Positions 50,061 through 60,988 of a stretch of 64,000 bases of DNA are shown piece after piece. This stretch comes from Pithys albifrons albifrons. Taxonomy: Eukaryota > Chordata > Aves > Passeriformes > Thamnophilidae. The notes below the pieces were generated by a model. The model was not told the origin of the DNA, made no database searches, and was given only the letters and a program-made list of their open reading frames with translations. The first letter of the stretch is position 1. Each line of letters opens with the position of its first letter. The translations under genes and the position numbers were made by a program. The stretch is from contig NC_092463.1 in assembly GCF_047495875.1 (NCBI RefSeq), positions 21,317,224 through 21,381,223 on the forward strand. Reading direction: 5' to 3'.

Positions 50061-53000
50061 TCTTAGTGTCCCTCAGCATGTTTGTAGCTACCTCAGCATC
50101 CGTGGGTGCAAACATATCAGGGCCTATGGATTTATATGTCTATTTTTTTCCCCTCAGGCTTACACTGCCTGTGCCTCTTCATCTAAAGTCAGCTTTCTAG
50201 TCATCTTTGACTTCATTCTGCTATGCCTGTATCTCTTGCATAGGCATCCATGCTCAGAAATAACCTCCGGCAAAAATTGATTTGCCCTCATAATTCAGAC
50301 TTCAGACAGATCTTGCACTTTTCCTTGGCTTGGGTCATGGCACATACCTGCTTTGATATGGAGACCAGCAGGTTTAATAGAAGAGTTTGATGGTTGATTA
50401 CAACAATCATAAATCAAACCTGGATTTTAAGCTCACTGACTTAGGTGACATTTCATCTCTTACAGAGTGCTTCTCCTCTTGTGTGTCTGTGATACCTCTT
50501 CATAAAAGAACTCATTTTCTGAGCCAACTAAATGATGAAACTGTGAAAGAAATAGCTAAAAAAATCTCCTGAAAGCTACATGAATAATGATTTGTCATGG
50601 ATGACGAGCAGTGTAGCATGAAAAGACACCCCTAGTGACAAATATCAGAATTTAAAAAAATTAAATTTAAGCCTAGAACAATGAAATTGTTTTAAGAAAA
50701 CTTATAGTTTTTCTGGATTTTCCACCTATAAGGACTGTGTCCTCAGACTCACTACACATTTATTTAAATATATGTAGTAATGTAATGGCTCATAATAATC
50801 TTCCCTTTTATTAAAAAAAAAGGCTTAGTCAAGATCTAGACTTGTATTAGTCAAAGGGCTCAACAGCATTAATCAAGCAGCACTAACCTTAAGTACTAAG
50901 ACCATCCTGGTCTCTCTAATGCAGGCACTGCCAAGTTACTGTCTCAACACAGCACTTTAGATAACAGTATGCTGGGATATATGTTTTTGAATTCATATAA
51001 TAAGATGAGAGTGTTCTGTTTTTAAAAGTTAAACAACTTCTTTATAAGCAAGTCTAGTATAGTAGTTTGTTATGCACACTTCAATCCTTGCTCAAGCATA
51101 CCATTCCAAATGGACGAGATGTTCTGTAGCAATTTTATGCACTTACATTGAACATCCTTAGGACAAAAGTAAACAAACAAAAATAATCATGGTACTGTTC
51201 AGCTTCAATAAAGAGAATTATAGAAATACGAAGATACTTGTTAAAAATGCTAAAAGGGGCAGACATGGGGTCTCCTAGAGAATTTTTAAGGTCACCAAAC
51301 TGCAAGAGCATATCTAGTAAAATAAGGCTTCAGAAGGGTATAAGAAAGCCAGTCTTGTTAATACTAGGATAAGATCAGTTAGTAAAAGCAAGAAATCATG
51401 CTTCAAAAACATGTCATGTTTTAGAGAACACAAAGTTTTCTTTCAAATGCTAGGAGGTTAAATGTAAAATACAGTAAAACAAGCTCAAAAGCAGTAGAGA
51501 AACAACTTGTGAAAAACAGAAACTAACAATCCCTTTTCAAATGAAACAAAACAAAGAATGCTGCCAGAGTCTGTAAGACTGGTAGATGAATTAGCAAATA
51601 CAAGGAGCAGGTAGAGGAGATAAACCCATAACCCAAAACTGAATGATGTTTTGTTTCTACACTTCCCTCTACTCTAAAGCAAGTTGTAGCAAAAAAACCC
51701 TAAGCACCCATCTAGTCTGGAAAACAAAATGCACAGGTACCAGGAACAGACTTTACTGAGCTGACAGTTCATTGCACTGGTAAATTGGCAACACTTGCTG
51801 TTGAAAGTGGTGGAATCTTGATGGTTTGGCTATTTTCCAACAAAGACATACACAATATAGGAATCTTGGGATGCATGACTGCTTACATGTTTTCTGTAAA
51901 AGTCTTTAGTATCTCACTCTTTATACCAAGCAAGTCTCAGCTTGATGAGGATGAGAAAGCCATATATTAATCATTGACATAAGCCTTCTTTCATATGCAT
52001 ATGTGAAAGAGTTCCAGTATTTGTGTAATGTTGCAGCTGACAATGTAGCTGTGTGCAGACAGCTGTTCGAAGCACTGGAAGCATCTGCTTCCTTCTGTTA
52101 CAACATTAAATCAATACAGATATAGGCAGCAAGTGCTGTTTGCTGCCTAGGTACTTTCAAAGTTGGTGTATGCATGGCTAGCATGGTCTTTAGAACCAGT
52201 GGATATGCCCAATATGTCTGTCTCAGGTGTTGGCACCAGTTTCCACTGCAACATTTTGTTAGCAGCAAGCCAGATGTGCTCACACTGAGCATAGATGCAA
52301 ATACAATTCTCATCCATGTATCAGTCACATCCAGGACATGTTCCTTACCCCTTCATCTCGTCTGTGATGGCCTGAGAGAGGGTACAAGGGCAGGAAAAAG
52401 AAATTTGCTCGTGGATGAATTCTGTTGGTCTGTGGAGCACCAAGACTTACTTTTTTGCTAATTATTCACTAATACTTCAGTTCCCAGTGAAGTAAAGAAC
52501 ATCATTAAACTCCTGCTCTGTGTCTCAGCTAAGATGAGGATAATGCTCTTGAGCATGACCAGAAAGACACAAAGGGCAGCAGCCATTGCCTGGGCTGCTT
52601 GTGGATGCTGCCAGCGTGGGGGTCCTGGCTTATTTCTGAAGTGTGTCATACTCATATGACATTCAAGCACCCTGCTTAATTGTGAGCAAATGAAACGGTC
52701 CTGCAAGGCAGGAATGAAGGTTGACAGTATGGACTGTCAGCCATGCCATATTAGTGTGCTCAAAGGCCAATTGTCACTGCCTGGAGTAGATCCCAGAGGC
52801 AAGACACACATGTATCAAAAACCCCAAACCACTGTGTTTACTCGGGCTTGAGTGCTCACCTACAGGTGATTTGCAGTCAAATATTCCAGTGATTATTGGC
52901 CCAAGTTTCAGAGGCCCAGGCAACATTTCCTGTGATCACTCACAGAACTCTATCCTATTTCTCTCTTCAAGGCCAGGCAGTGTAGCAATCTGTAATATTC

Positions 53001-53594
53001 GGTTGTTTTTACAGTACACAAGGGTAATGGATACAATATTTGGGAACAGGGAGATGCGTGGCTGAAAGAAGCAAGAAAAAGGCAAGAGACAGGACCGCAG
53101 GTGCCTCCCTAGTAAGAGGCAGCTGCTCCCCGGAGCTCACACGCCTTTTCCCAGTGGATCAGCCAGTGCCGTCCCCTCGGCAGTGCAACAGACCCGCCTG
53201 CTTTGCCAGGGCAACAACTTTTGTTTCTGCCCCTCGCGGTTGTTATTCTGAGCGTGTTTGTAAACACCGTGTTTGTATTTGGTAAAGGTTTAGAGTTTAA
53301 CAACATTAACAAACACCAGGGCACCTCCCGCCCCCGCAGGCCCTGCGGCCACCCCTCCGGGCTGGGCCCGCCCTTCCCTCTCCGCTCCACCGCAAAGCCT
53401 CTCGGGCGCTGGAGTCCCCCACCCTGCTGTCCCCACGCGGGCCCTCGCCCTGCGGACTCGCTGTCCCACGGAGCCTTGCGGGGCCCTGCGCCGGCGCGGC
53501 CCTGCGGGAGCTGTCGGCAGGGCGCCTAGTTCAAGTTGCCATAGCGGCGGGTGGGGCTGCGGGAGGCGTTGGGGCGTTGTGCGGTGAGGGCCGG

Positions 53595-53705
53595 GGGAGC
53601 GGGACGGGCAGAGGGAGCCGGGGCGGCGTGCGGGACGGGGCGGCGTGCGGGACGGGCAGAGGGGACCGGGGCGGCGTGGGGGACGGGGCGGCGTGCGGGA
53701 CCGGC
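53595..53705. repeat. GC-rich minisatellite in CEP128 island
   Basis: Units built on GGGGCGGCGTGCGGGACGG recur about four times, alternating with GGGCAGAGGG-type linkers. The composite repeat is roughly 45-50 bp. Open frames of more than 100 codons on both strands here are produced by this repeat. Confidence 0.85.
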
Positions 53706-53753
53706 CGTGCGGGCGCGGGTGGGAGGGGAGCGGGGTGCGGGGCTGCTCGGCAC

Positions 53754-53803
53754 GGCCCGGCCCGGCCCGGCCCGGCCCGGCCCGGCCCGGCCCAGCCCAG
53801 CCC
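53754..53803. repeat. GGCCC pentanucleotide array
   Basis: Eight perfect GGCCC units are followed by two AGCCC units, in the CEP128 CpG island. Confidence 0.95.
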
Positions 53804-53841
53804 GCGGGCTTGGCGGAGCCCGGCGTGCCCGGGGCCGGGCT

Positions 53842-53910
53842 ATGATGTCCCGCAGCTCCGAGGCTTTCACGGTGCTGTCTGGCAAAAGAACCGGAGGCCC
53901 TCGGAGATGA
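53842..53910 (+). other. Candidate upstream ORF in CEP128 5' leader
   Basis: ATGATG opens a 22-codon frame that begins MMSRSSEAFTVLSGKR and stops at TGA 53908-53910. A plausible splice donor (CCAG then GTGTTG) follows at 53916/53917, so the ORF would lie wholly inside a noncoding first exon ending at 53916. It counts as an upstream ORF only if transcription starts left of 53842, which sequence alone cannot show. Confidence 0.35.
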
Positions 53911-53916
53911 AACCAG

Positions 53917-56900
53917 GTGTTGGTGGCGTTCCCGAGGTGCCCAGTGGAGGAGGATTCCTTAGTTGAGCTTTATGAGTAGTGTGAGGGAACTGTTCTCTGT
54001 GTCGTGGTACTGGGGAGTGCTTGGAGCACGGTGTCAATTGTAATGAAACGTGGTGCAGATGCCTGAAAGCGCGATGGCAAAGTGTCACCATGTGGGATCG
54101 CCTTCCCGGCTTTTTGAAAATTTCTACTAGCTCAAATACAAGCACTGAAGGAAAGGGTCTTTCAGGTGTTGGGTCATCTTTCAGTGTTAGCTATAAGGCT
54201 TCAAACATACCTTTAACACTAAGTCAGTTACCTAGTGATTAGTCTGTGTAGAGCTGGACAATTAAAAACACTTGAAGAATAATCAGGTTGTGTACACTGA
54301 CTTTATATTTGGTTTACTTGAGCTGGAAAACTTGCTGTTGAGACTGTCAGCTCTACTTCGTGTTTGCTTTACCCTGAAGGTCTCTTAATAACAGAGTCCT
54401 CAGTGAAAATGAAATGCCCAGTTTTCTACTGGAGAGGAAAGTATTGGTGGTTTTCATCAGCAAGAAAAGTTATGATCTGTTTGGGTAGAACCAAAAACCA
54501 GTAAGAGATAAGTGGTTCTCACTGTCAAGTAGGTTATAGGTTTTTGAAAAAAGTGGTAAGCTTTTCTTCTGTTTAAATTAATAGGCAAATATGGATGTGG
54601 AAGTTTTGTACAAATTTCTGTTTCTTCATGACGTTTTAAAAAAAATCTAAAGTAAAACTTCCGTATTTCCTTTAAAAATGAGGATGTTGCTTTATAGGAA
54701 ACAAAACTTCAACTTAAAAGTACTTGTGATTCCTTTCAGGTTGCTTGTGAGGATAAAGAGGAATGCTACTTCACCAAAAATAGTAAGTTTTCTTTAAAAA
54801 AAATGTCCTTGTCTAGCACTCTCTTTGTGTTTACCTTGCTTACTGGCCCTTCTTCAGTGCTTTGGCTAGTAAGTATCTTAATGACCCTATTTTTGGACAG
54901 CTGAAAATGAACCCATTAATCTTTCCTGCTGTAAATCTTCATTTCCCTTTTTTTTCCTGTAGTGTCTTCCCTATTTAGTAGTTGGGGATCTCATGGTTGA
55001 GTCAACTTCTTTGTTGATTTTTGTCTCTTTTTTTACCGAATTATGGTAAATATCAATATTATTCCATGTTGTTATTTCTACCGGTGTTTTATTTATTTTT
55101 TTCCTTTGTCTTTGAAATATCCCATATTCCCTGTTTCCCAGTGTTTAGTATTTATGCTTACTGAACATCATTAAGACTTCATTGCACCTGACTAGAGTGA
55201 CAGGCACTGGAATAATGAATTCTGATATGTCAGTAAATGTGTGTTTTAGTGAGATAAGAAGAGGGAAGATGAGATAAATTCACCCCTTCAGAAAATGTAA
55301 GGAATATTGGTATACTTGAGCACAGACTGAGCATGTTGATTTACTCTTCCTTCATGTTTGAAAGGTTTCTATCCACGTCTGGGGCACACAAATTTACAAC
55401 CTTTTAGAAATTAGGTCTAAGGGTCTGAAAAAACACCATGTTACCTCCGTATAAAATACGACATAAGATTTTAATTCATTCATGGTTTCTTTTGGAGATT
55501 TCAGCTCTAATGGCTGGAACAATGACCCCTTTACTTTCTTTTTGGTGTTGCTGTTGACTACAGGACTAAAAGGGTGGTCAAGAGTTGGCTAATCTATTTC
55601 CTCTTCCACAAAGTAGGCTCAGACTGTCTCCCAGCAGATGCTATTAACATAGGTTTAGTGAATGTGATTCCATGACCTTTAGGCAAACTATTGCATTGCA
55701 TAATAGTCCAAGAACATTTTCTATGTAACCTACCTTTTGAGGGTTGTTATTTTAATAGTTACTGTGTGACTTCACTATACTAGGCATAGCTGTCTGTATT
55801 TACCTCCTCCATCTTGCCATCCTTAAAACTGATCAATCAATTCTGTCTTTACAAGCTGTATTTCTGCTGCAAGTAATTTTTATGAATTCTAGTCAAGTGA
55901 AATGCCTCAGCATCAAGATAGTAATCTTGCTGATGTCGAATTAACATTGGAGAATAGAAATAATATTTTGTAATTTACATTACTCTTATTTTTACAACTT
56001 GTATGGTATTAGCATCTTTCTAGAAGATGACATTGTTGATGAGTATTCAACTAGAAACCTTTCCCCCTCCACTTCTATCAACTTCAGTTTTTCTAATTGG
56101 ACAAATACTGTCAGCTGCAAATTTAATCAACTTATTATATTGCATAATCAGATCACTTAATGAAAAGATAGTGGATTCACTGTAGGTTCTTGCTTGATAC
56201 CTCTGTGATTTGACATTTAATTTCTGTTAACTGCTCTATGAGTTCTGATACTTACCCAGTTATGGAAAAGCTTACTTTAGCACATTTTTCTTTAGCTTAC
56301 TTTTGTGAATGTCATGTGTGTTCAAGGCTTTAAAAAAGAAAAAAGTGCCCTCTACTGCTTCTTCCCTGTTTAACAAATTTACTCATTACCAGATCAATTT
56401 ATTTGATATTAACTGATACAATGTTGTGGGTTTTTTTGAGACCAGATCTTTTGCTGGAAACTTAGAATAGCCCATTTTAGTTCTTTTTCTTCCCATATTT
56501 TAATTGATTAATCTATAACTTTTTGGCCACAGTTTTCTTTCCTTTCCCTTCTTTTTAAAACACTGCATTTGCCTTCTTCCAGAATATCTCCAGTTCTCCT
56601 TGAGTCATTAAGGTACTGGTTCTTAGACTTGCTTAAGACAGTTACGTGGGATGATTTGTCTTAGCTTTCCCTGGACAATGTGAACAGAACTTATCGAGTA
56701 GTGTGTGATAAAGTGGAATGTTCTGCAGACTAGGACAACTGATAAAGCACTGATAGCTTCACTGTATGTTTTGGGGGGAGAATTTGCTTTGGGCCATAGT
56801 CTTGTGACAGATACTGAACACTTGGAAGTAGGGGGAATGCATCTATTGATTAAATTTGCTCCTAAGAGGCTCTGCCTCTTGGGTCTTGACACTGTTTCAT

Positions 56901-57085
56901 GGTGTGAACAAAGATCTGAGGAGCAGTTGGGAGATTGCTTCAAACATGCATCCTGCTGACCCAAACCAGAAAGGCTAATGTAAATGTAGTCTGAGTCTAT
57001 GAAGTTGCTTTGGCAATATTGTGCAAGACTGTTCAGTTACAATCAGGATTTAACATACATTACTTTATCTGGTCTTCCTGTGTAG
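53917..57085 (+). other. CEP128 5' noncoding intron region
   Basis: AT-rich sequence between the CpG island and the first coding exon. Apart from the candidate leader exon at 54740-54782, nothing is recognised; no clear CR1 or LTR is seen. Confidence 0.6.
54740..54782 (+). other. CEP128: Candidate noncoding 5'UTR exon of CEP128
   Basis: A 43-nt segment sits between a good acceptor (GTGATTCCTTTCAG) and a strong donor (GTAAGT). It has no ATG. Its position between the CpG island and the first coding exon fits a small leader exon. Chance exon-like pairs of splice sites are common, so support is limited. Confidence 0.3.
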
Positions 57086-57099
57086 GTTGTGAGATACTA

Positions 57100-57243
57100 A
57101 TGGCAGATTCATCCAGTGATTCGGAAAACTTTCTTACGCGTCGAATAGGAAGGCGTCTGCCTTTGAGAGCATCCTACAACAGAGCTCAGAGCTATGGTGC
57201 TGAAGTTACAGAGAAGATCCATACTTTAGCAAGCACTTTACAG
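57100..57243 (+). CDS. CEP128: CEP128 coding exon 1
   Basis: The exon begins after TGTGTAG at 57086, with 14 bases of 5'UTR, and the ATG at 57100 has G at +4. It encodes 48 residues beginning MADSSSDSENF, against human MAESSSDSDHF. The middle (residues 12-34, Arg-rich) is weakly conserved, but the end, EVTEKIHTLASTLQ, matches human EVTEKVNTITSTLQ. The donor is CAG then GTTGTT, and the phase is 0. Reading through the donor meets a stop after a few codons, so splicing is required. Confidence 0.93.
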
Positions 57244-58576
57244 GTTGTTTACAAAGTATAGTTTTAAAGTATTTAAGGAGTCTGCATTTCTGTAAGATAG
57301 GGTCAGAGTTTCATTTCTGAAGTTGTATGGATGAGAAACACTGTTTTCTGTGCAAACCAAAAAAGTGTTGAAAAATTGATCATACTGCTTTTGAGCTGAA
57401 AGGGTGTAGCTTGTTACACTTCTGTACAGCTGATATTTCAGGCAGTAATAGAATATTGTTAGAAACAACTACATGTGGGGTAATATTATTTATTTAAGTT
57501 AGCAAAACTGAATAAAGCCAAATAAACATTTTGCAGATCCTCACAAGAGGCATTACTTTTTCTAGCAGAAAGTTCCAGCTCTGTCTTGTTGCCCTCTACT
57601 GTGTAAAATTTTAACATTTCTGATAAATATGTAGGCAGTCAATTCCTTCATCATAGAGCTTACATTTCAAATATTTTCTAGATGTGGAACAGCACAGTCA
57701 GAAGCATTATTTCTAAGCTTGTAAGAGATACATAGCTGAGTAAGAAAGACTGTTCATCTAATTCCTGCTTCTTCAGTGGAGGGAATATCTGAATCTGTTT
57801 TGCAAGTGGGAGGAGATGCTTAGCTATCCTGACACCATTATTACTTGAGAAGTCATGCGTGTTCTTCTCTACCTGACAGTTCTGAATACCTAGAGTGGGA
57901 TGGGCATATGTTTTATCAGTTATTGCTTGGCCAGTGATATTTTTTTCTTCCCTTTAATATGTGAGAAGAGAAAAATCAACATAGAATGTGAATTTAAACT
58001 TCAAAATTTCTTAGCTAGAAAATAAATGTCCATCTAGAAAAAAGAGTTAATAAGAATGTAATCTGGCTATTTTTAAAAAATGATTCTTTGGTATTCTCCT
58101 GATTCTGTCTAATGTCTTTCTAGATGCTCTTCTGAAATTCTGATTCTAAGCTAATTGGTTTTTGTGGACTGCTTTTCAGCAGATCTCCCATCTGATCCAG
58201 TTGTTCATCTGGTCAGAGACTGCTCATGCAATGACCTTACCTAGCATGTTGTTCTTCAAAAACTTATTCCTCATTTAACTGGTTTTGTTCTGTAGGCAGG
58301 TAAAGTTATAATCTTCGGGTTAAGTTTTTCTACAGAGTGGCTGAAACTTGAATAAGTTAATTTGAAGCTGAGGGCCTTATTTTTTCCCCCTCCCCTCCCC
58401 TTTAACCATGCTGTACCATTTCTGTGTATTTGGGTAGGATTTTGAATGCATAGACCATTTAAAAAGCACTTGTGTTATCAATTTAATCTTAGAAACCAAG
58501 AATGATAAAGACAACAGTAATGTTTGATTAAAGGATGTTTCTGTTTTGACTTTTTTCTAAAACTTTTTTATTTAAG
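57244..58576 (+). other. CEP128 intron between coding exons 1 and 2
   Basis: 1333 bp with no recognised content. Confidence 0.9.
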
Positions 58577-58663
58577 GATACCAACAGAAATCTAAGACAT
58601 GTTGACCATTTGCTAGGACAATACAGAGAATACAACAAGGAGCAAACTGAAGCAATAACAACT
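58577..58663 (+). CDS. CEP128: CEP128 coding exon 2
   Basis: This 87-nt, phase-0 exon encodes 29 residues, the same number as human. It reads DTNRNLRHVDHLLGQYREYN then KEQTEAITT; human has DTSRNLRQVDQMLGRYREYS at the same place. The acceptor is TTTATTTAAG and the donor GTGAGC. The heptad-like spacing of Leu and Val suggests the start of an amphipathic helix. Confidence 0.96.
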
Positions 58664-59797
58664 GTGAGCAACTCTCAATTTATCTTAACTTCTTCAGTCT
58701 TTTCCATTAGTAGAACTCACAGCTGAAAACTTGGTAGTAATGGAGAGAATACATAAGGAGTTAAGTAGCTGTAAACTGAAACTTTTTTAATATTTATTTA
58801 AGCAATCTAAATCCAAATTGTTATATAATGAAACTGACAGGTTTTGTAGCTTCATTATTTTTTTGCTTTAGAAACACCTAATTACTATGATACTCTGCCA
58901 AGTACAAGGTGTGTAGCTAAAAGAGAGTATTGGTGGAGCAAGCGAGGTTTATAACTTGGTTACAAAACAAGCTGCAGCAGATGCTTCCTTGAAATAGATA
59001 CATATGAAATGTAGGAATATTTTATATGTGAAGGTAGAGAGAAAGAATGAAGAAGCAAATGTGTAGAAAAGAAGGCTTATTTTCCTCAGGGAAAGAGATC
59101 CAACATAGTGTGTATAAATCTACAAGAACAAAGCATCAATTTAACCATTGTGTTCTCTTAGAAGGAGAACTTTAGAAATTGATGTTTTGTGGATTGTCAA
59201 ATAAAGGTATGACAAAGCAAGTAACTAAGAATCAAAATTAGCAAAATGAGATGCAAGTTTGAAAAATTTAGAACTTATTTATGAATATAGTTAGTTCTGT
59301 GTTCTTAAGCTGGAAACAGCTGCCTTTTCCTGGAAATGAAACTACTAAAAGTAGGGATTGCTGCAAAGCTGCCTAGGGAAATTTGATAAGCATATGTAAA
59401 ATTCATTCCAGGTGTAGGGCTGGTAGAAACATTACAGTAAAAATAGTTTCTTTGAAGTTATTTTCTGGATTTTGCAGGGCTGTTATTGAGCATTGCTGGC
59501 AAATAGGTCTTATTTTGGTTGCAGGAGACAAACTTTTCATTTGAGTTTTCATGATGATGCACTGTGTGTTGTACTACTGTTTTAAGACACTTGATATTTG
59601 AAGCTATCAGTTAGAAACATGTTCTGCTATAATTACAGGAATATGTTATATCAGATATTGAAGAAAAGCTGATATTAATTCATAGCTGTACTTGGCTTAA
59701 GAGTAATTTTGATTCTCTTAATGACTTAAAATATTTTCCAGTTTTTGTAAGAAATAAGTCTGTGTTCATATTTCAGTAAATTATAACTTCTCTGCAG
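58664..59797 (+). other. CEP128 intron between coding exons 2 and 3
   Basis: 1134 bp with no recognised content. Confidence 0.9.
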
Positions 59798-59924
59798 TTA
59801 AAAGAAACACTGGAACAATCCATAGGTCAATTGAGGAGCCAGCGACAAGCACGAAACTCTGGAATGAGAAGTGCCTCTCTCTCAAGCCTATATCCTAGTG
59901 ATCTGGATGGAGAAGGAGCGTCAG
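59798..59924 (+). CDS. CEP128: CEP128 coding exon 3
   Basis: This 127-nt exon starts in phase 0 and ends one base into codon 120. It begins LKETLEQSIGQLRSQRQARN, nearly identical to human LKESLEQSIDQLRSQRLLRN, and ends SDLDGEGAS. The serine-rich middle (SASLSSLYPSDLDG) matches human SISVTSLSASDLDG. The acceptor is TTCTCTGCAG and the donor TCAG then GTGAAG. Confidence 0.95.
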
Positions 59925-60866
59925 GTGAAGTGCTTAAAGTTCTTGAGTAACTTAAATTATGTCATATAGCTATGGTATAGAAAGAGGAAATTAAGAAGTA
60001 AAATGTATAGAGATAGTGGCATGAAAAGTCATCATTGATTACTTCAAAGAAATTCAGTTTAGAAACGTTGGAGACCTGCATTAAGTTATGCAGTCTTTTA
60101 TTTGGTAAATTCTTCTACCTTTCATAGTATTTTCTGCTGATACCCCAAGAGATCCAAATGAAACATTGATTCATTCATCTGAGAAAATTCATTGTCAACT
60201 GCATGAGTTGTAGGTACATAACAAGTTAAAGCTAAATCCAAAAGATGTTGCAGGTTCTGAAGCTTACTTTCCAACAAAAAAAGGGAATTTATATTTGAAA
60301 TGTACGAGATCATGGATGTACAGATGAAATTATGTAAGGCTCAGTGAAAAAGAAGAAAACAGAACCAAAGAAAAGTAGAGTTTTTTCTTGTATGCCTACA
60401 TAAAAGCAGTTGTTTTTCTTGTATACCTCTGAAAATTCATTATAATTTAGGAAAAGGTGTGTTTGGGAAGAGTGTTCCTCCCAGAACTAGAGTTTAACGT
60501 GTTTTGGTAGAAAGCTCTAAAACTGTAAAACCTGTGAAGTGTGGTCGTTTGAAGCTCTAATAGATTCATCTGGAGGAAAAGCAGTTGCTTTGGGAAATAA
60601 AATTTGAAGAGAAAACCACTTACTTCTGTCTTTCTGGAATATATATATGTCATGGGTAAGAAATGTTTAAATTGAAGAAGAATCCTGAGAAGAGTTAGAG
60701 TCATCTGCCTGTCCATATTATTTAACATAATAGTTGTTTTTTTCTGTAATGTGGCCTATAAGGATATTAGCAAGATGAAATGCATTTTTTGTGAAGCAAA
60801 ATGAAAAATTTTCCGTACAAAGTTTTGTTTTTCTACTTATTTTTTAAAATCTCTTACCTCATAAAG
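59925..60866 (+). other. CEP128 intron between coding exons 3 and 4
   Basis: 942 bp with no recognised content. Confidence 0.9.
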
Positions 60867-60988
60867 GGAACCACCACTTCCTGCCTACTTCTCCTCTCAG
60901 GGATTATGGAGACTCACAGGGCAATAAACATCGGAGGTCTAGATCTGCAAGTGTTCGATTTGTCAGTGACGCAGAAAACTGGGAGCAG
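60867..60988 (+). CDS. CEP128: CEP128 coding exon 4
   Basis: This 122-nt exon completes codon 120 and ends in frame at codon 160. It reads NHHFLPTSPLRDYGDSQGNK then HRRSRSASVRFVSDAENWEQ, against human LHHFPPTSPLKDYGDPQGIK. Ser-Pro and Arg-Ser-Arg-Ser motifs suggest a phosphorylated linker. The acceptor CATAAAG has a weak pyrimidine tract; the donor is CAG then GTACTG. Confidence 0.93.

Larger units (their letters stand above)
45331..53300. other. Intergenic region between TSHR and CEP128 CpG islands
   Basis: About 8 kb with no supported gene. It contains a GC-rich unclassified block (47190-48040), a nine-G run near 49143-49151 and one CR1 (49664-50060). The remainder (45331-47189, 48041-49663, 50061-53300) is AT-rich or neutral sequence where I see nothing firm. 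Confidence 0.75.
53300..53960 (+). promoter_or_regulatory. CEP128: CpG island, likely CEP128 promoter
   Basis: A dense CpG island contrasts with its AT-rich surroundings and lies about 3.2 kb upstream of the CEP128 start codon on the same strand. It holds GC-box-like motifs, a tandem minisatellite (53595-53705) and a GGCCC pentamer array (53754-53803). No TATA box is evident. The exact transcription start is unknown; placement downstream of the arrays is plausible. Confidence 0.7.

Noticed and set aside
52098..52706. Frames of 76-95 codons near 52.1-52.7 kb
   Set aside because: No recognised domain, and they overlap on opposite strands. One minus-strand frame is hydrophobic but has no receptor-family match.
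53526..53966. Open frames of more than 100 codons on both strands in the CEP128 CpG island
   Set aside because: They arise from GC-rich tandem repeats, give low-complexity Gly/Ala/Arg/Pro products, and disagree between strands.
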